Assembly: GCA_944322715.1 (NCBI GenBank)
Contig: CALUPT010000010.1
Location: 1-64,000, forward strand
Direction of reading: 5' to 3'
Length of the DNA stretch: 64,000 nucleotides
Origin: an uncultured Bacteroidales bacterium
GTDB taxonomy: Bacteria > Bacteroidota > Bacteroidia > Bacteroidales > UBA932
The position numbers and the translations under genes are program-made. Every line of letters begins with the position of its first letter. The stretch's first letter is position 1. Positions 25,286-34,653 of this stretch are shown here, one piece after another. The notes beneath the pieces are model-generated. The model worked only from the letters and a program-made list of their open reading frames with translations. It searched no databases and was not told where the DNA came from.

Positions 25286-26937
25286 TACAGTGCGGATTTT
25301 ATGGCTGAAATGCGGCGGGCGACCTCCTTCCTGCCGATGCGGCTTACGATGTCGGCGATTCCGAGTCCGCTGGATGTCCCGGCAAGGGCAAGCCTGAGAC
25401 AGTTCATGACCTTGCCCATCGGCCATTCCCTGCTGCGGATGAATTCTTCCATCGGAACTTCGATTTCTTCCTTTGTAAATTCAGGCCCGGCAGGACCGTG
25501 TCCTCCGTCGAACCCGCAGATGAAGTCAGCCACCTGGAATGCAAGCGTGTAGTTTTCTTCTTTCCAGAATTTGGCGACATCCTTTTCGTTATATGAAGCC
25601 GGAGCGACGAAAAGGTATGAGGCGATATCCCAGAAGTCGGCCACGAATGTAGCCCTTTCCTTGATGAGGGATACGACCCCATTCACATAATCCCGCGTGA
25701 AGATGCCGTTACTGAAATCCGCACCCTGTACTGTCAGTTCGGCTCCGGCGGTGAGGGCGCATTTCGGACATTCCACCACCTTGATGCCGTGAGACTCCAG
25801 TACGGGAATGAAAAGGTCTGTCAGTTCGTCATCATCCTTCATTCTCAGGTATTCCTTGTTGTACCATTTGGCCTTGTCAGGGTTGAACTTCGCTCCGGAT
25901 TTGATGACCCTTTCCAATGAGAATGCGTGCGCCAGTTCATCGAGGGTGAACAGTTCCCTGTCATCTCCCGGGTTCCAGCCCAGCATTGCGAGCATGTTCA
26001 CGAACGCCTCCGGGAAATATCCGTCTTCGCGGTATCCGCGGGTAATCTCGCCATCGGCGTTTACCCACTGCAGGGGGAATACGGGGAATCCTAACCTGTC
26101 GCCGTCCCTCTTGCTCAGTTTGCCCTTGCCGTCGGGTTTCAGCAGGAGTGAGAGATGGGCGAAACGCGGCATGGTGTCCGTCCATCCGAATGCCTCGTAA
26201 AGCAGGTAATGCAGAGGAAGCGATGGCAGCCATTCCTCTCCGCGAATGACTTCGGTTATTTCCATCAGATGGTCGTCCACGATGTTGGCGAGATGGTAGG
26301 TAGGCAGTTCATCGGCCCTTTTCCACAGCACCTTGTCATCGAGGGTGTCCGTGTTCACTTCCACATGCCCCCTGATGAGGTCATCCATCTTCACGACCCT
26401 GTTTTCCGGCATTTTGAAACGGATTGTCCAGTCCGTATGTGTCTCCAACAGCGGTCTCCATTCGCTTTCCGGCATGGAGAGGGAGTTGCGCAGGGAGCCC
26501 CTTGTGGTATGGTTGTATATGAATGTCTCCTTGCGGGCTTCCGCCTCAGCCCTTTTCGCGGCAAGTTCTTCAGGTGTGTCGAATGCGTAGTATGCGTATC
26601 CCGATTCAACCAGCTGTTCCGCGTATTTCCTGTATATGTCTCTTCTCTGGGACTGCCTGTATGGGGCATGAGGATGCCTCTCTGATGGAGTCTCTACCAC
26701 TTTGCCGTCAGCGTCGACACCTTCATCCGGAATTATCCCGCACCAGTTGAGGGCTTCTATGATATATCGTTCGGCTCCCGGAACGAACCTCTGGGAATCC
26801 GTGTCTTCTATTCTGATTATAAAATCCCCTCCGTGCTGCCTGGCATAGAGGTAATTGTAAAGCGCTGTCCTCACTCCGCCGATATGGAGCGGCCCCGTAG
26901 GCGATGGGGCGAACCTTACTCTTGTCTTTCTTTCCAT
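25285..26937 (-). CDS. gltX: Glutamyl-tRNA synthetase
   Basis: Class I aminoacyl-tRNA synthetase charging tRNA-Glu in the cytoplasm. From ATG 26937 it has 550 residues. The longer in-frame start at 27012 would place a promoter-like box inside the gene and add 25 atypical residues. It has the HIGH-type motif in FAPSPTGPLHIGGVRTALYN, the zinc/acceptor region of a Bacteroidota-type enzyme, and the KMSKS-type loop KLSKRDGDR. The C-terminal anticodon-binding domain ends GLGIADIVSRIGRKEVARRI. It is downstream of ftsZ and likely has its own promoter (27001-27008). Confidence 0.95.
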   Translation of the reverse strand: MERKTRVRFAPSPTGPLHIGGVRTALYNYLYARQHGGDFIIRIEDTDSQRFVPGAERYIIEALNWCGIIPDEGVDADGKVVETPSERHPHAPYRQSQRRDIYRKYAEQLVESGYAYYAFDTPEELAAKRAEAEARKETFIYNHTTRGSLRNSLSMPESEWRPLLETHTDWTIRFKMPENRVVKMDDLIRGHVEVNTDTLDDKVLWKRADELPTYHLANIVDDHLMEITEVIRGEEWLPSLPLHYLLYEAFGWTDTMPRFAHLSLLLKPDGKGKLSKRDGDRLGFPVFPLQWVNADGEITRGYREDGYFPEAFVNMLAMLGWNPGDDRELFTLDELAHAFSLERVIKSGAKFNPDKAKWYNKEYLRMKDDDELTDLFIPVLESHGIKVVECPKCALTAGAELTVQGADFSNGIFTRDYVNGVVSLIKERATFVADFWDIASYLFVAPASYNEKDVAKFWKEENYTLAFQVADFICGFDGGHGPAGPEFTKEEIEVPMEEFIRSREWPMGKVMNCLRLALAGTSSGLGIADIVSRIGRKEVARRISAIKSAL

Positions 26938-27000
26938 AATGTACGTAAATGCCGCATCCCGTGTGATTTTCAAAAAATGCGGGATGCCTGAAAACGACTG

Positions 27001-27008
27001 CAAAAATA
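27001..27008 (-). promoter_or_regulatory. -7 box of gltX
   Basis: TATTTTTG on the minus strand fits TAnnTTTG. It would start transcription near 26995, giving gltX a leader of about 57 nt in the 117-bp gap after ftsZ. No good -33 element was found. Confidence 0.5.
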
Positions 27009-27054
27009 GCAATAAAAATTGAATATGCCCATTGCAGGTGTCCGGTGATGGCGG

Positions 27055-28317
27055 CTAATTGGCCTCGGAAGAGTCGTTGCCGTGTTTCATCTGCCTCCTG
27101 ATGGCCGGGATATGCTCCAGTTCGCTGAGGTTTTCTCCCGGCTGTACGGCAAGTGCGGGTCTGTCCGCTTCACTGTAGTTGAATTTCCTGACATTATATA
27201 CGGTGCTCGGGCCGATCTTGATGCTCGGCTGGGTCTCCGGAAGTTCCTCAGTCTCTTTTTCAGGATTGTACCTGAAATCAGGTCCGATTACGATCATTGA
27301 GCCTGCATTCGATGGTATCATGCTCTCCAATGCGCTCATCTTGAATCCTGTGGCGATCACGGTGATTTCGATCTTGTCCCCGAAGTCCTCGTCATGGTTA
27401 TAGACGATCCCGCGCTTGAACCTGTCTGCGTTGCCGGTATATTTGCCGATGAAACCGTCGATGCTGCTCAGTTCCTTCGCCAGGAGTCCGTGTTCGTTAT
27501 ATCCTACCGTGATGTTGATGAGGGTGTTCTTGGCGGTTGTGAGGTCAAAGTCATTCAGCAGCGGGGATTCGAGAGCCTGTTTGATGGCATCTTCGATCCT
27601 GTTTTCTCCCGTGCCCGTACCGCATCCCAACAGCGCCATTCCGCTGTCGTGCATCACTGCCTTGACATCCTCGAAATCCACGTTGACGAATCCCTTGCTC
27701 TTGATGATGTCCACTACTCCGCGTACGGCCGTGGCCAGGACCTGGTCCGCTTTCGGAAAGGCATCCTGGATAAGGAGATCCCCGTAGTATTCGTACAGCT
27801 TCTCGTTGTTTATGATCAGCAGGCTGTCCACATTCTTTTCGAGTTCGTGGATTCCGGCTATGGCCTTGGACATGGATTCGTTGCCCTCGTTCTTGAACGG
27901 AAGCGTGACAACGGCTACGGTGAGTATTCCTTTCTTCTTTGCCATCGATGCTATTACCGGGGCGGCTCCCGTGCCTGTACCGCCTCCCATTCCCGCAGTG
28001 ATGAAAAGCATCTCTGTCTCGGGGCCGAGGACTGCCTTCTCGATTTCGCTTTCAGCCTCGATGGCGGCCTTCATGCCTTTGGTCGGATTGGTACCGGCTC
28101 CGCGTCCTGTCCCGAGCTGGATCTTCTGCGGGACGTTGCTGTTGATGAGGGACTGCATGTCGGTGTTGCAGACAATGAAGGTGCAGCCCTCGATCTGCTG
28201 GTTGTACATGTAGGTGACGGCATTGCATCCTCCTCCTCCGACTCCTATGACCTTTATCATCGAATCTGTCGGAACCCAGTCCGAAGGAGTTACCATATTG
28301 TTGAAATTCTCTTCCAT
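27055..28317 (-). CDS. ftsZ: Cell division GTPase FtsZ
   Basis: Tubulin-like GTPase that forms the division ring. The 420-residue protein shows the GTP-binding loop VIGVGGGGCNAVTYM near residues 24-38, the tubulin signature GMGGGTGTGAAPVIA, and the T7-loop region NVDFEDVKAVM. After a linker with low conservation it ends with EHIPAIRRQMKHG, the short C-terminal peptide that docks FtsA. It has a short gap from ftsA upstream (8 bp). It is the last gene of the dcw cluster. Confidence 0.97.
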   Translation of the reverse strand: MEENFNNMVTPSDWVPTDSMIKVIGVGGGGCNAVTYMYNQQIEGCTFIVCNTDMQSLINSNVPQKIQLGTGRGAGTNPTKGMKAAIEAESEIEKAVLGPETEMLFITAGMGGGTGTGAAPVIASMAKKKGILTVAVVTLPFKNEGNESMSKAIAGIHELEKNVDSLLIINNEKLYEYYGDLLIQDAFPKADQVLATAVRGVVDIIKSKGFVNVDFEDVKAVMHDSGMALLGCGTGTGENRIEDAIKQALESPLLNDFDLTTAKNTLINITVGYNEHGLLAKELSSIDGFIGKYTGNADRFKRGIVYNHDEDFGDKIEITVIATGFKMSALESMIPSNAGSMIVIGPDFRYNPEKETEELPETQPSIKIGPSTVYNVRKFNYSEADRPALAVQPGENLSELEHIPAIRRQMKHGNDSSEAN

Positions 28318-28325
28318 ATCAGTCT

Positions 28326-29810
28326 CTATATGCTTTCATCCGTTATTTCGTTGGCGAGTTCCTTTATCTTGCTGAAAAGGGTCCATTTCCCGCCTCCCTG
28401 GCTGCCCTGTTTCTCTTTGCCGGCTTTCTGTCTGGATGGCCGTTTCGCAGGTCTGATGATTCCATCGCCGTTGTCCGGGAACAGGGCTCCGTCATTCTTG
28501 TCGAGGGAAGGTTCGGCTACCGGTTCGTCCTTGATGGAGTTGATCCTGCTGTCCGTCTCCATAGTATGATTGTCGTATGCCGCGGCCTTTCCCGTCCTGT
28601 CAGGCGCATTTTCCTCTGACGGACAGTCTATCTTTTCTGTCTTGGCCATAAGTATCATTCCGATGCACGCGGTGGCGCTTGTGTCGTGCGCTCCTCCTGC
28701 GGATTTGTCAGGTGCGGAGAAAATATGTTTCGGATAGCCGGTGCGGACATTGTATCCGGACAGGTCCTTGATGAGGTTTCCGATATTCAGCAGGCCGGCT
28801 CCTCCTCCGGTGATCACGATACCGCTTCTGAGCCTGTCCGCGAGTCCGCTCTCCTGTATCCTGTACAGGATTGCCTCTATGATCTCGGTGGCTCTTGCGG
28901 TGATGATTTCTGACAGGTATTTCACTGTCACCTGTTTGGCAGGCAATGTGTCGTTGCTGTTGATGAGCAGGGTCTTGTCGCTCATGCTCATCAGCTTCTC
29001 CGGTATGCATGCCCCGTATGCCAGTTTGATGTTTTCTGCCAGAGGTTCGGTTATGTAGCATTCTGTCCTGATGTCGGAAGTGATGGAGCTGCCTCCGAAC
29101 GGAATGGCGGCATAATAGCGCATGATGTTCCCCAGATATATCGACACCGATGTGACTCCGGCTCCTATGTCCACGAGGGCTACCCCGCTGTCAAGTTCGA
29201 AGTCGTACAGGACTGCCTTGGCAATGGCATCGGGCGTGAAATATTCCCGCCTGATGTGCAGGTTGCCCGCATTGTGGAATGCAAGCCTCATGTCCTTGAC
29301 ATATTTCTTCTGGCCGATGAATACCTTGAAATTGCAGGTCAGTTTCTCGGGAGCCATGCCGATGATGTCGTTTTCCGAAATCTGGATATTGTCCTCATCC
29401 CCGAACGACTGGGCTACGGCGCCGAACAGTATCTCGCTGTCCTTGTTGGAGAGAGGGTATGTAGTCAGGGCGCTTTCCTTGATTTCGTTGATCTCTTCCT
29501 GGGATATGCAGGTCTCGGCATCCCTCTTGACATCGAGCGGTGCGGTGTTCTGCTGTACGTCATATTTGGGCAGCCCGACGATCACATCCGTGATTCTTAT
29601 CCCGAGTTCTTCCTCGGCGGTGCCTATGGCCTGTCTGATGGCCCCGGATGCCTTGCTCGGGTTGATGACACGGCTGTACCTGATGCCTGCGGATGGCGTT
29701 TCCCTGTAATAGATTATCTGGACATTGTCCCCGGCCACCTTTGCGACCGTGAGGGCGATTTTCGAAGTCCCGATGTCCATCGCTACCAGCTGTCTCTCGT
29801 CCATATCCAT
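28326..29810 (-). CDS. ftsA: Cell division protein FtsA
   Basis: Actin-like ATPase that tethers FtsZ to the membrane. It has 494 residues, and the first motif VAMDIGTSKIALTVAKV is the phosphate-1 loop. It also has VALVDIGAGVTSVSIY (phosphate-2) and SGIVITGGGAGLLNIGNL (adenosine motif). The linker after about residue 400 is low in complexity and ends in KWTLFSKIKELANEI, a plausible membrane-binding amphipathic helix. ftsQ ends 21 bp upstream and ftsZ starts 8 bp downstream. Confidence 0.96.
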   Translation of the reverse strand: MDMDERQLVAMDIGTSKIALTVAKVAGDNVQIIYYRETPSAGIRYSRVINPSKASGAIRQAIGTAEEELGIRITDVIVGLPKYDVQQNTAPLDVKRDAETCISQEEINEIKESALTTYPLSNKDSEILFGAVAQSFGDEDNIQISENDIIGMAPEKLTCNFKVFIGQKKYVKDMRLAFHNAGNLHIRREYFTPDAIAKAVLYDFELDSGVALVDIGAGVTSVSIYLGNIMRYYAAIPFGGSSITSDIRTECYITEPLAENIKLAYGACIPEKLMSMSDKTLLINSNDTLPAKQVTVKYLSEIITARATEIIEAILYRIQESGLADRLRSGIVITGGGAGLLNIGNLIKDLSGYNVRTGYPKHIFSAPDKSAGGAHDTSATACIGMILMAKTEKIDCPSEENAPDRTGKAAAYDNHTMETDSRINSIKDEPVAEPSLDKNDGALFPDNGDGIIRPAKRPSRQKAGKEKQGSQGGGKWTLFSKIKELANEITDESI

Positions 29811-29831
29811 AATGAATTTTAAGTGTTTTCC

Positions 29832-30614
29832 TTATCTTCTGCAGATTATCTGTCCTTCATATTTCACGTTTACCGAAGAATAGTATCCTTCTTCTTTCGA
29901 TGGTTTCACCGCGGTATAGTATTTCTCCATTCTGCCGAATTTCTCCTCGAAGCCTTCAGGGCTTCCGAATATGAATTTTTCCTTCCCTTCACGCGGTATC
30001 ATGATGATGTCTCCGTCTTCCTGTACGGAGATCTGGACTATGTTCCGGGCCCATACGCGGCTCCTGTCCATGAATCCTGTCATGTCGAGTATGTCCTGCA
30101 GCCATTTCCTGCCCGTTTCATCGGGAACTTCTCCCTTGTATCCGGCAGGTATCTTCACAGGGATGTATCCATCGATTACCGGCACATCGGATGTGTAGTT
30201 CCTCTGCAGCGGGAAGACATAGCCGTTCCTGTCGGCGTAGAATCCTCCGGTTCCGCCCTGGAACCTTACTGCCGGTTCCCTCTGTGTGACCAGAACGTTG
30301 AGGTATCCGTCAGTTGTGGTATATGCTTCGCTTTTGAGGACTGCGCTTCCTGCATCCACCATGTTTTCTATCGCGGTGAGGTCGAGATCTCCAAGCGGTT
30401 TTCCGATGATTTCCCCCAGTTCCTTCCCGAGATATGAACATATTTCCCCCGAGGATACGAAACTGTTCTTCGCGCTGTCCAGGACGGTCACTTTCAGTCC
30501 GTTGCATACCGCATCCCCTTTCTTCTTCGCGCTGACTCCGAGAAAGACCGAGAGCCAGGCCAGCAGTATCAGGAGAAAGACGGCGGAAATGATATGTCGC
30601 AGTGCAGGTTTCAT
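29832..30614 (-). CDS. ftsQ: Cell division protein FtsQ
   Basis: Bitopic inner-membrane divisome protein of 260 residues. A short cytoplasmic start is followed by one membrane helix (about 9-28), a POTRA domain (about 40-115, with KVTVLDSAKNSFVSSGEI) and a beta domain (QREPAVRFQGGTGGFYADRNG is typical of FtsQ). The start directly abuts the murC stop codon (TAG then ATG), which indicates coupling. The assignment rests on this layout and on the position murC-ftsQ-ftsA-ftsZ, since FtsQ is poorly conserved. Confidence 0.92.
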   Translation of the reverse strand: MKPALRHIISAVFLLILLAWLSVFLGVSAKKKGDAVCNGLKVTVLDSAKNSFVSSGEICSYLGKELGEIIGKPLGDLDLTAIENMVDAGSAVLKSEAYTTTDGYLNVLVTQREPAVRFQGGTGGFYADRNGYVFPLQRNYTSDVPVIDGYIPVKIPAGYKGEVPDETGRKWLQDILDMTGFMDRSRVWARNIVQISVQEDGDIIMIPREGKEKFIFGSPEGFEEKFGRMEKYYTAVKPSKEEGYYSSVNVKYEGQIICRR

Positions 30615-31997
30615 CTATCGTTGTCTTGTCCTTTTTTCAAGCATTTCCGTGATCGGGGCGCAGAGCCTGTCTATGTCGCCTGCCCCGAATGTCGCAAGTA
30701 TGTCCGTATCAGTGTTTTCGAGATATGGCAGCAGTTCGTTTTTGGTCAGAAGCACCTTTTCCGGAATTGTCACCTTGTCGAAAATCATTTCAGATGAGAC
30801 TCCCGGGATCGGTTCCTCCCGGGCCGGATAGATGTCCAGAAGTATGAGCCTGTCGGCCTTGCTCAGGGCTGCCGCGAAGTCATCCGCGAAATCCCTTGTC
30901 CTCGTGTACAGGTGCGGCTGGAAGACGGCCGTGAGTTTCCTTCCGGGGAAAATGTCCCTTATGGAACTGATGGCGCTTTCAAGCTCTTTCGGATGATGGG
31001 CATAATCGTCTATGTAAGAGCAGTGCGGGGTGTTGACGTGGATGTCGAATCTCCTCTTCACCCCGGAGAATGTCGCAAGGGCTTCGCGTATCCTTTCAGG
31101 GGAGACTCCGTAGCAGATGGCAATGGCCGCGGCCGCAATGCTGTTTTCCACGTTTACCCAGCCCGGTACTCCGCACCGGCAGTCATGGATGATCCCGTCC
31201 GGCCAGTTGAGATCGAATGTGAAATATCCGCAGTCATCCTTGCGTATGTTGCCCGCATAGAAATCCGCCCTCGCATCGTTGTACGAGTATCTCAGTATCC
31301 CGGCCTTGGTCTCGGTGGATGTGATGTCCAGTCCCAGTTTGGTTATAAGGGTGCCTTTCACCTGTGATGCAAACTGCCGGAAGGCATCCCTGACATGGTC
31401 CAGGTCGGAATAGATGTCGAGATGGTCGGCATCCATTGCCGTGATTGCCGCAATGTCGGGATGGAGCTGGAGGAACGAGCGGTCGAATTCGTCCGCTTCC
31501 GCCACTAACACCGGGGTGCGGCTCATAAGCAGGTTGGTGCCGTAGTTCTTGGATATGCCGCCGAGAAATGCGGAGCAGCCTGTCCCGGATGCCGTAAGGA
31601 TATGCGCGAGAAGCGTGCTGGTGGTGGTCTTGCCGTGGGTTCCCGCTACGGCAAGGCAATGCTGTCCTCCGGAAATTTCCCCGAGGGCGGCCGATCTTTT
31701 GACCACCCTGTAGCCGTGCTGTCTGACGTAGACGAGCTCTCCCATGTCGGATGGAACGGCAGGAGTGTAGATGACGAGGGTGGATGCGGCATCCTCCGGT
31801 ATATATGATGTGTCATCCGTGTAGTGTATGCGGATGCCTTCCTTTTCCAGTTCGCGCGTCAGGTCGGACGGAGTCCGGTCGTAGCCTGACACTGCATATC
31901 CCTTGAAATTGTAGTATCTGGCTATGGCGCTCATGCCGATGCCGCCGATGCCTATGAAGTATATGTTTTCGTATGTCATGCCTTTATGTCGTTTCAT
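30615..31997 (-). CDS. murC: UDP-N-acetylmuramate--L-alanine ligase
   Basis: Adds L-alanine to UDP-MurNAc, the first peptide step of peptidoglycan synthesis. It has 460 residues. An alternative ATG at 31979 gives the family-like start MTYENIYFIGIGGIGMS. The nucleotide loop GTHGKTTTSTLLAHIL and the Mur ligase C-terminal domain (VFQPHLYTRTRDFADDFA) are clear. The stretch SYIDDYAHHPKELESAI is typical of MurC. Upstream it is separated from murG by 107 bp filled with two dispersed repeats. Downstream it touches ftsQ. Confidence 0.96.
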   Translation of the reverse strand: MKRHKGMTYENIYFIGIGGIGMSAIARYYNFKGYAVSGYDRTPSDLTRELEKEGIRIHYTDDTSYIPEDAASTLVIYTPAVPSDMGELVYVRQHGYRVVKRSAALGEISGGQHCLAVAGTHGKTTTSTLLAHILTASGTGCSAFLGGISKNYGTNLLMSRTPVLVAEADEFDRSFLQLHPDIAAITAMDADHLDIYSDLDHVRDAFRQFASQVKGTLITKLGLDITSTETKAGILRYSYNDARADFYAGNIRKDDCGYFTFDLNWPDGIIHDCRCGVPGWVNVENSIAAAAIAICYGVSPERIREALATFSGVKRRFDIHVNTPHCSYIDDYAHHPKELESAISSIRDIFPGRKLTAVFQPHLYTRTRDFADDFAAALSKADRLILLDIYPAREEPIPGVSSEMIFDKVTIPEKVLLTKNELLPYLENTDTDILATFGAGDIDRLCAPITEMLEKRTRQR

Positions 31998-32015
31998 AAA
32001 TGTCCTTCCATGTCA

Positions 32016-32043
32016 GATCCTTCGCTGGCGCTCAGGATGACAG
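32016..32043 (-). repeat. Dispersed intergenic repeat, copy 3
   Basis: Reverse-orientation copy of the GTCATCCTGAGCG element, reading GATCCTTCGCTGGCGCTCAG on the plus strand. It lies in the murG-murC gap, with an identical 28-bp copy 43 bp along. The core GCGTAGC of the first two copies is GCGCCAGC here. Confidence 0.85.
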
Positions 32044-32058
32044 TCTTCCTTTCTTTCG

Positions 32059-32086
32059 GATCCTTCGCTGGCGCTCAGGATGACAG
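32059..32086 (-). repeat. Dispersed intergenic repeat, copy 4
   Basis: Second identical copy of the 28-bp element in the murG-murC gap. The pair makes this the only notably long gap inside the dcw cluster apart from the 44-bp murD-ftsW gap. Confidence 0.85.
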
Positions 32087-32104
32087 GGCTGTCTTCCGGG
32101 GCTT

Positions 32105-33235
32105 TCAGTCGAGGATGTCGTAGATTTCAGCCGTTATTGCTCCGGCCGCATCTGCCCTGGCAAGGCCCGCTATGTTTCTCTCCAGCGCGGCTATCCGTCG
32201 CGGATTGTGCACCATGTCGCACGCGGAGCGCATAAGGTCTTTCTCAGCATCCGCATCCCTTATGATCATGGCTGCATCCCTGTCGACAAGAGCCATTGCG
32301 TTATGGGTCTGGTGGTCTTCGGTCACATTGGGTGAAGGGACGAATATCACGGCCTTGTGCGCTGCGCACAGTTCGGATACTGAACTGGCGCCGGAGCGTG
32401 ACACCACCACGTCCGCCGCGGCGTATGCCAGATCCATCCTCGAAATGAAGTCGGAGTGGCGTATTTTCCCTTTCAGTCCCTCATGAGCATCCATGAACCT
32501 GTCCGTTTCCGCCCTGTAGTGTTTCCCGCATTGCCACAGGACTTCCACATCATCTCCTCCCGGACAGCCGTCCCCGATCCAGCCCATGACCGATCTGTTG
32601 AGAGTCCTGCTTCCGAGGCTGCCGCCGACTATGAAGATGTGTCTTTTCGAGGGATCGAGACCGTAGAACCTGAGGGCTTCCGCCTTCATTGCATCATCGG
32701 CAGGAACGATGTCCTTCCTTATCGGATTGCCGGTGAGAACTATCCTGTCTGCCGGGAAGAATCTCTCCATCCCCTCGTATGCCGTACATATCCGTCTTGC
32801 CCTTTTCCCGAGGATCCTGTTTGCAAGTCCGGCAAAACTGTTCTGTTCCTGTATCAGGGTCGGTATTCCCTTGCAGGATGCCATCCAGAGCAGGGGAGCG
32901 CTTGCGTATCCTCCCACTCCTATTGCAATGTCGGGCCTGAACGAGTCTATCACCTTGCCTGCCATTACGATACTTTTCAGCAGCCTGAACGGTAGGGCCA
33001 GGTTGGACAGGGCGAGCCTGCGCTGCAGTCCTGCCACGGGAAGTCCTATTATCCTGAATCCGGCCGCCGGGACCTTTTCCATCTCCATCTTGCCATCGGC
33101 CCCCACAAACAGTATCTCGTTGTGCGGATTCGCTTCCTTCAGTCTCTGCGCTATCGACAGGGCCGGGAAGATATGTCCTCCCGTCCCTCCTCCGCTGATG
33201 ATCGCCCTTATTTTCCTGTACTGTCCCATATACAT
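32105..33235 (-). CDS. murG: UDP-GlcNAc:undecaprenyl-PP-MurNAc-pentapeptide transferase
   Basis: Glycosyltransferase that turns lipid I into lipid II on the inner face of the membrane. The 376-residue protein has the glycine loop ISGGGTGGHIFPALSIA, IQEQNSFAGLANRILG, and the donor-binding segment VSRSGASSVSELCAAHKAVI. An ATG at 33229 is an equally good start. ftsW lies 17 bp upstream. The 3' end is followed by two dispersed repeats before murC. Confidence 0.96.
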   Translation of the reverse strand: MYMGQYRKIRAIISGGGTGGHIFPALSIAQRLKEANPHNEILFVGADGKMEMEKVPAAGFRIIGLPVAGLQRRLALSNLALPFRLLKSIVMAGKVIDSFRPDIAIGVGGYASAPLLWMASCKGIPTLIQEQNSFAGLANRILGKRARRICTAYEGMERFFPADRIVLTGNPIRKDIVPADDAMKAEALRFYGLDPSKRHIFIVGGSLGSRTLNRSVMGWIGDGCPGGDDVEVLWQCGKHYRAETDRFMDAHEGLKGKIRHSDFISRMDLAYAAADVVVSRSGASSVSELCAAHKAVIFVPSPNVTEDHQTHNAMALVDRDAAMIIRDADAEKDLMRSACDMVHNPRRIAALERNIAGLARADAAGAITAEIYDILD

Positions 33236-33252
33236 CCTGAATGTTTCATCCG

Positions 33253-34608
33253 TTATTCCCGGCTGTCAAACCTGTCAAGGTCATCGAGCCCGTCTTTTAT
33301 GTCATCATCGCTCTGCACTATCAGCGGCTCTGCCTCAAGGGCGGCCTGGTCCACTTTCTTCTTTGCCATCCTGCTGATGGACAGCAATATTCCGAAAGCG
33401 ATGCTGAATGCGAGGAACGAACTGTTGCCGTGACTGATCATTGGCAGGGTCTGTCCCGTAAGAGGGCCGAGCCCTACGTTGATGAACATGTGCATCATTG
33501 CCTGCGAGGTGATCACGAGGGTCAGTCCGGCTATCACGGTCTTGGCATATTCATTGTCGCAGTACCGCACTATGATGGATCCCCTTGCCAGAAGGCTCAT
33601 GTAGAGTATGATCATCGGGATGGCCCCGAACACGAGCCCGTATTCCTCGATGATGAAACTGAACATGTAGTCGCTGAATATCAGGGCCACAGAATACTTC
33701 TGGGTGCTTTTCCCCGGACCTTTGCCGAAAAGTCCGCCTTCCTTTATCGCTACCTTTGCCCCCTCGGGCTGGCGTATTTCATCGACATGCTCCTGCCATG
33801 CTATCGTTCCCGGTTCCAGTTCCGCGGCATCCTGTGGCGAGATCAGCCTCGACAGCCTGCTCTCCACGGTATTCCATCTTCCGGACATTATACTGCCTCC
33901 CGATACCTTGTACAGCAGATAGCTCCCTCCGATGGCGATTATTCCGGCTGCGACAAGTATCATTATGTCTTTCAGAGGCACCCCTCCGATGAGTATCGTG
34001 GCGATCATGATCACTCCGATGAACATCGCGCTCGAGAATCCGCCTTTCATTATGCACAATGTGACGAAGACAATCGGAAAATAAATGTAGATGAGCCGTT
34101 TCCAGCCGGATTTGGCGAGGAATGACAGTTTCTTGAATCTCGAGAGCCAGTTGACTGTCCAGAACGAATCGGTCTTGTATGCATGGATGGCCCATGCAAG
34201 GTAGGCTATCATGAGTATTTTGACGAACTCGTAGACATTGAGCTGCAGTCCTCCCACCTTTATTATCCTGACGGCGCCGTTTATCTCCACCGTGCCGATT
34301 TCCAGCACCAGCATTGTCAGCATGACCGCAGAGGCTGCAAACCCGAACTGGGAGAGTACCCTTATCCAGCCTATCCTCAGGACGAAATAGCAGAAGAAAA
34401 TGATTGCAAGTCCGATGCCCACCGTGATAATCTGCTCCATGAAGATGTCCAGACGGCTGACTTCCGCCGTGGACAGCTGGGATGTGGAGGAGAAGATGGT
34501 CACTGTAGAGTACAGGATGAGCAGGATGAGGATCATCCATATCACCTTGTCCCCCTGGATCCTGTCGATCCAGTTCCATATACCTTTGTTTTCCGTCTTG
34601 CTTTCCAT
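33253..34608 (-). CDS. ftsW: FtsW, SEDS-family peptidoglycan glycosyltransferase
   Basis: Polytopic inner-membrane polymerase of septal peptidoglycan, working with FtsI. It has 451 residues and about ten membrane helices. SEDS-family marks include IKVGGLQLNVYEFVKI, GLFGKGPGKSTQKYS and the catalytic-region segment IEEYGLVFGAIPMII. Late helices show MISHGNSSFLAFS. A charged C-terminal tail is cytoplasmic. It lies between murD and murG, the normal dcw order for this phylum. Confidence 0.95.
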   Translation of the reverse strand: MESKTENKGIWNWIDRIQGDKVIWMILILLILYSTVTIFSSTSQLSTAEVSRLDIFMEQIITVGIGLAIIFFCYFVLRIGWIRVLSQFGFAASAVMLTMLVLEIGTVEINGAVRIIKVGGLQLNVYEFVKILMIAYLAWAIHAYKTDSFWTVNWLSRFKKLSFLAKSGWKRLIYIYFPIVFVTLCIMKGGFSSAMFIGVIMIATILIGGVPLKDIMILVAAGIIAIGGSYLLYKVSGGSIMSGRWNTVESRLSRLISPQDAAELEPGTIAWQEHVDEIRQPEGAKVAIKEGGLFGKGPGKSTQKYSVALIFSDYMFSFIIEEYGLVFGAIPMIILYMSLLARGSIIVRYCDNEYAKTVIAGLTLVITSQAMMHMFINVGLGPLTGQTLPMISHGNSSFLAFSIAFGILLSISRMAKKKVDQAALEAEPLIVQSDDDIKDGLDDLDRFDSRE

Positions 34609-34653
34609 TTCCGGTTCCTATATAAATACCGCCCTCCTGCCGCTTCAGCCGGT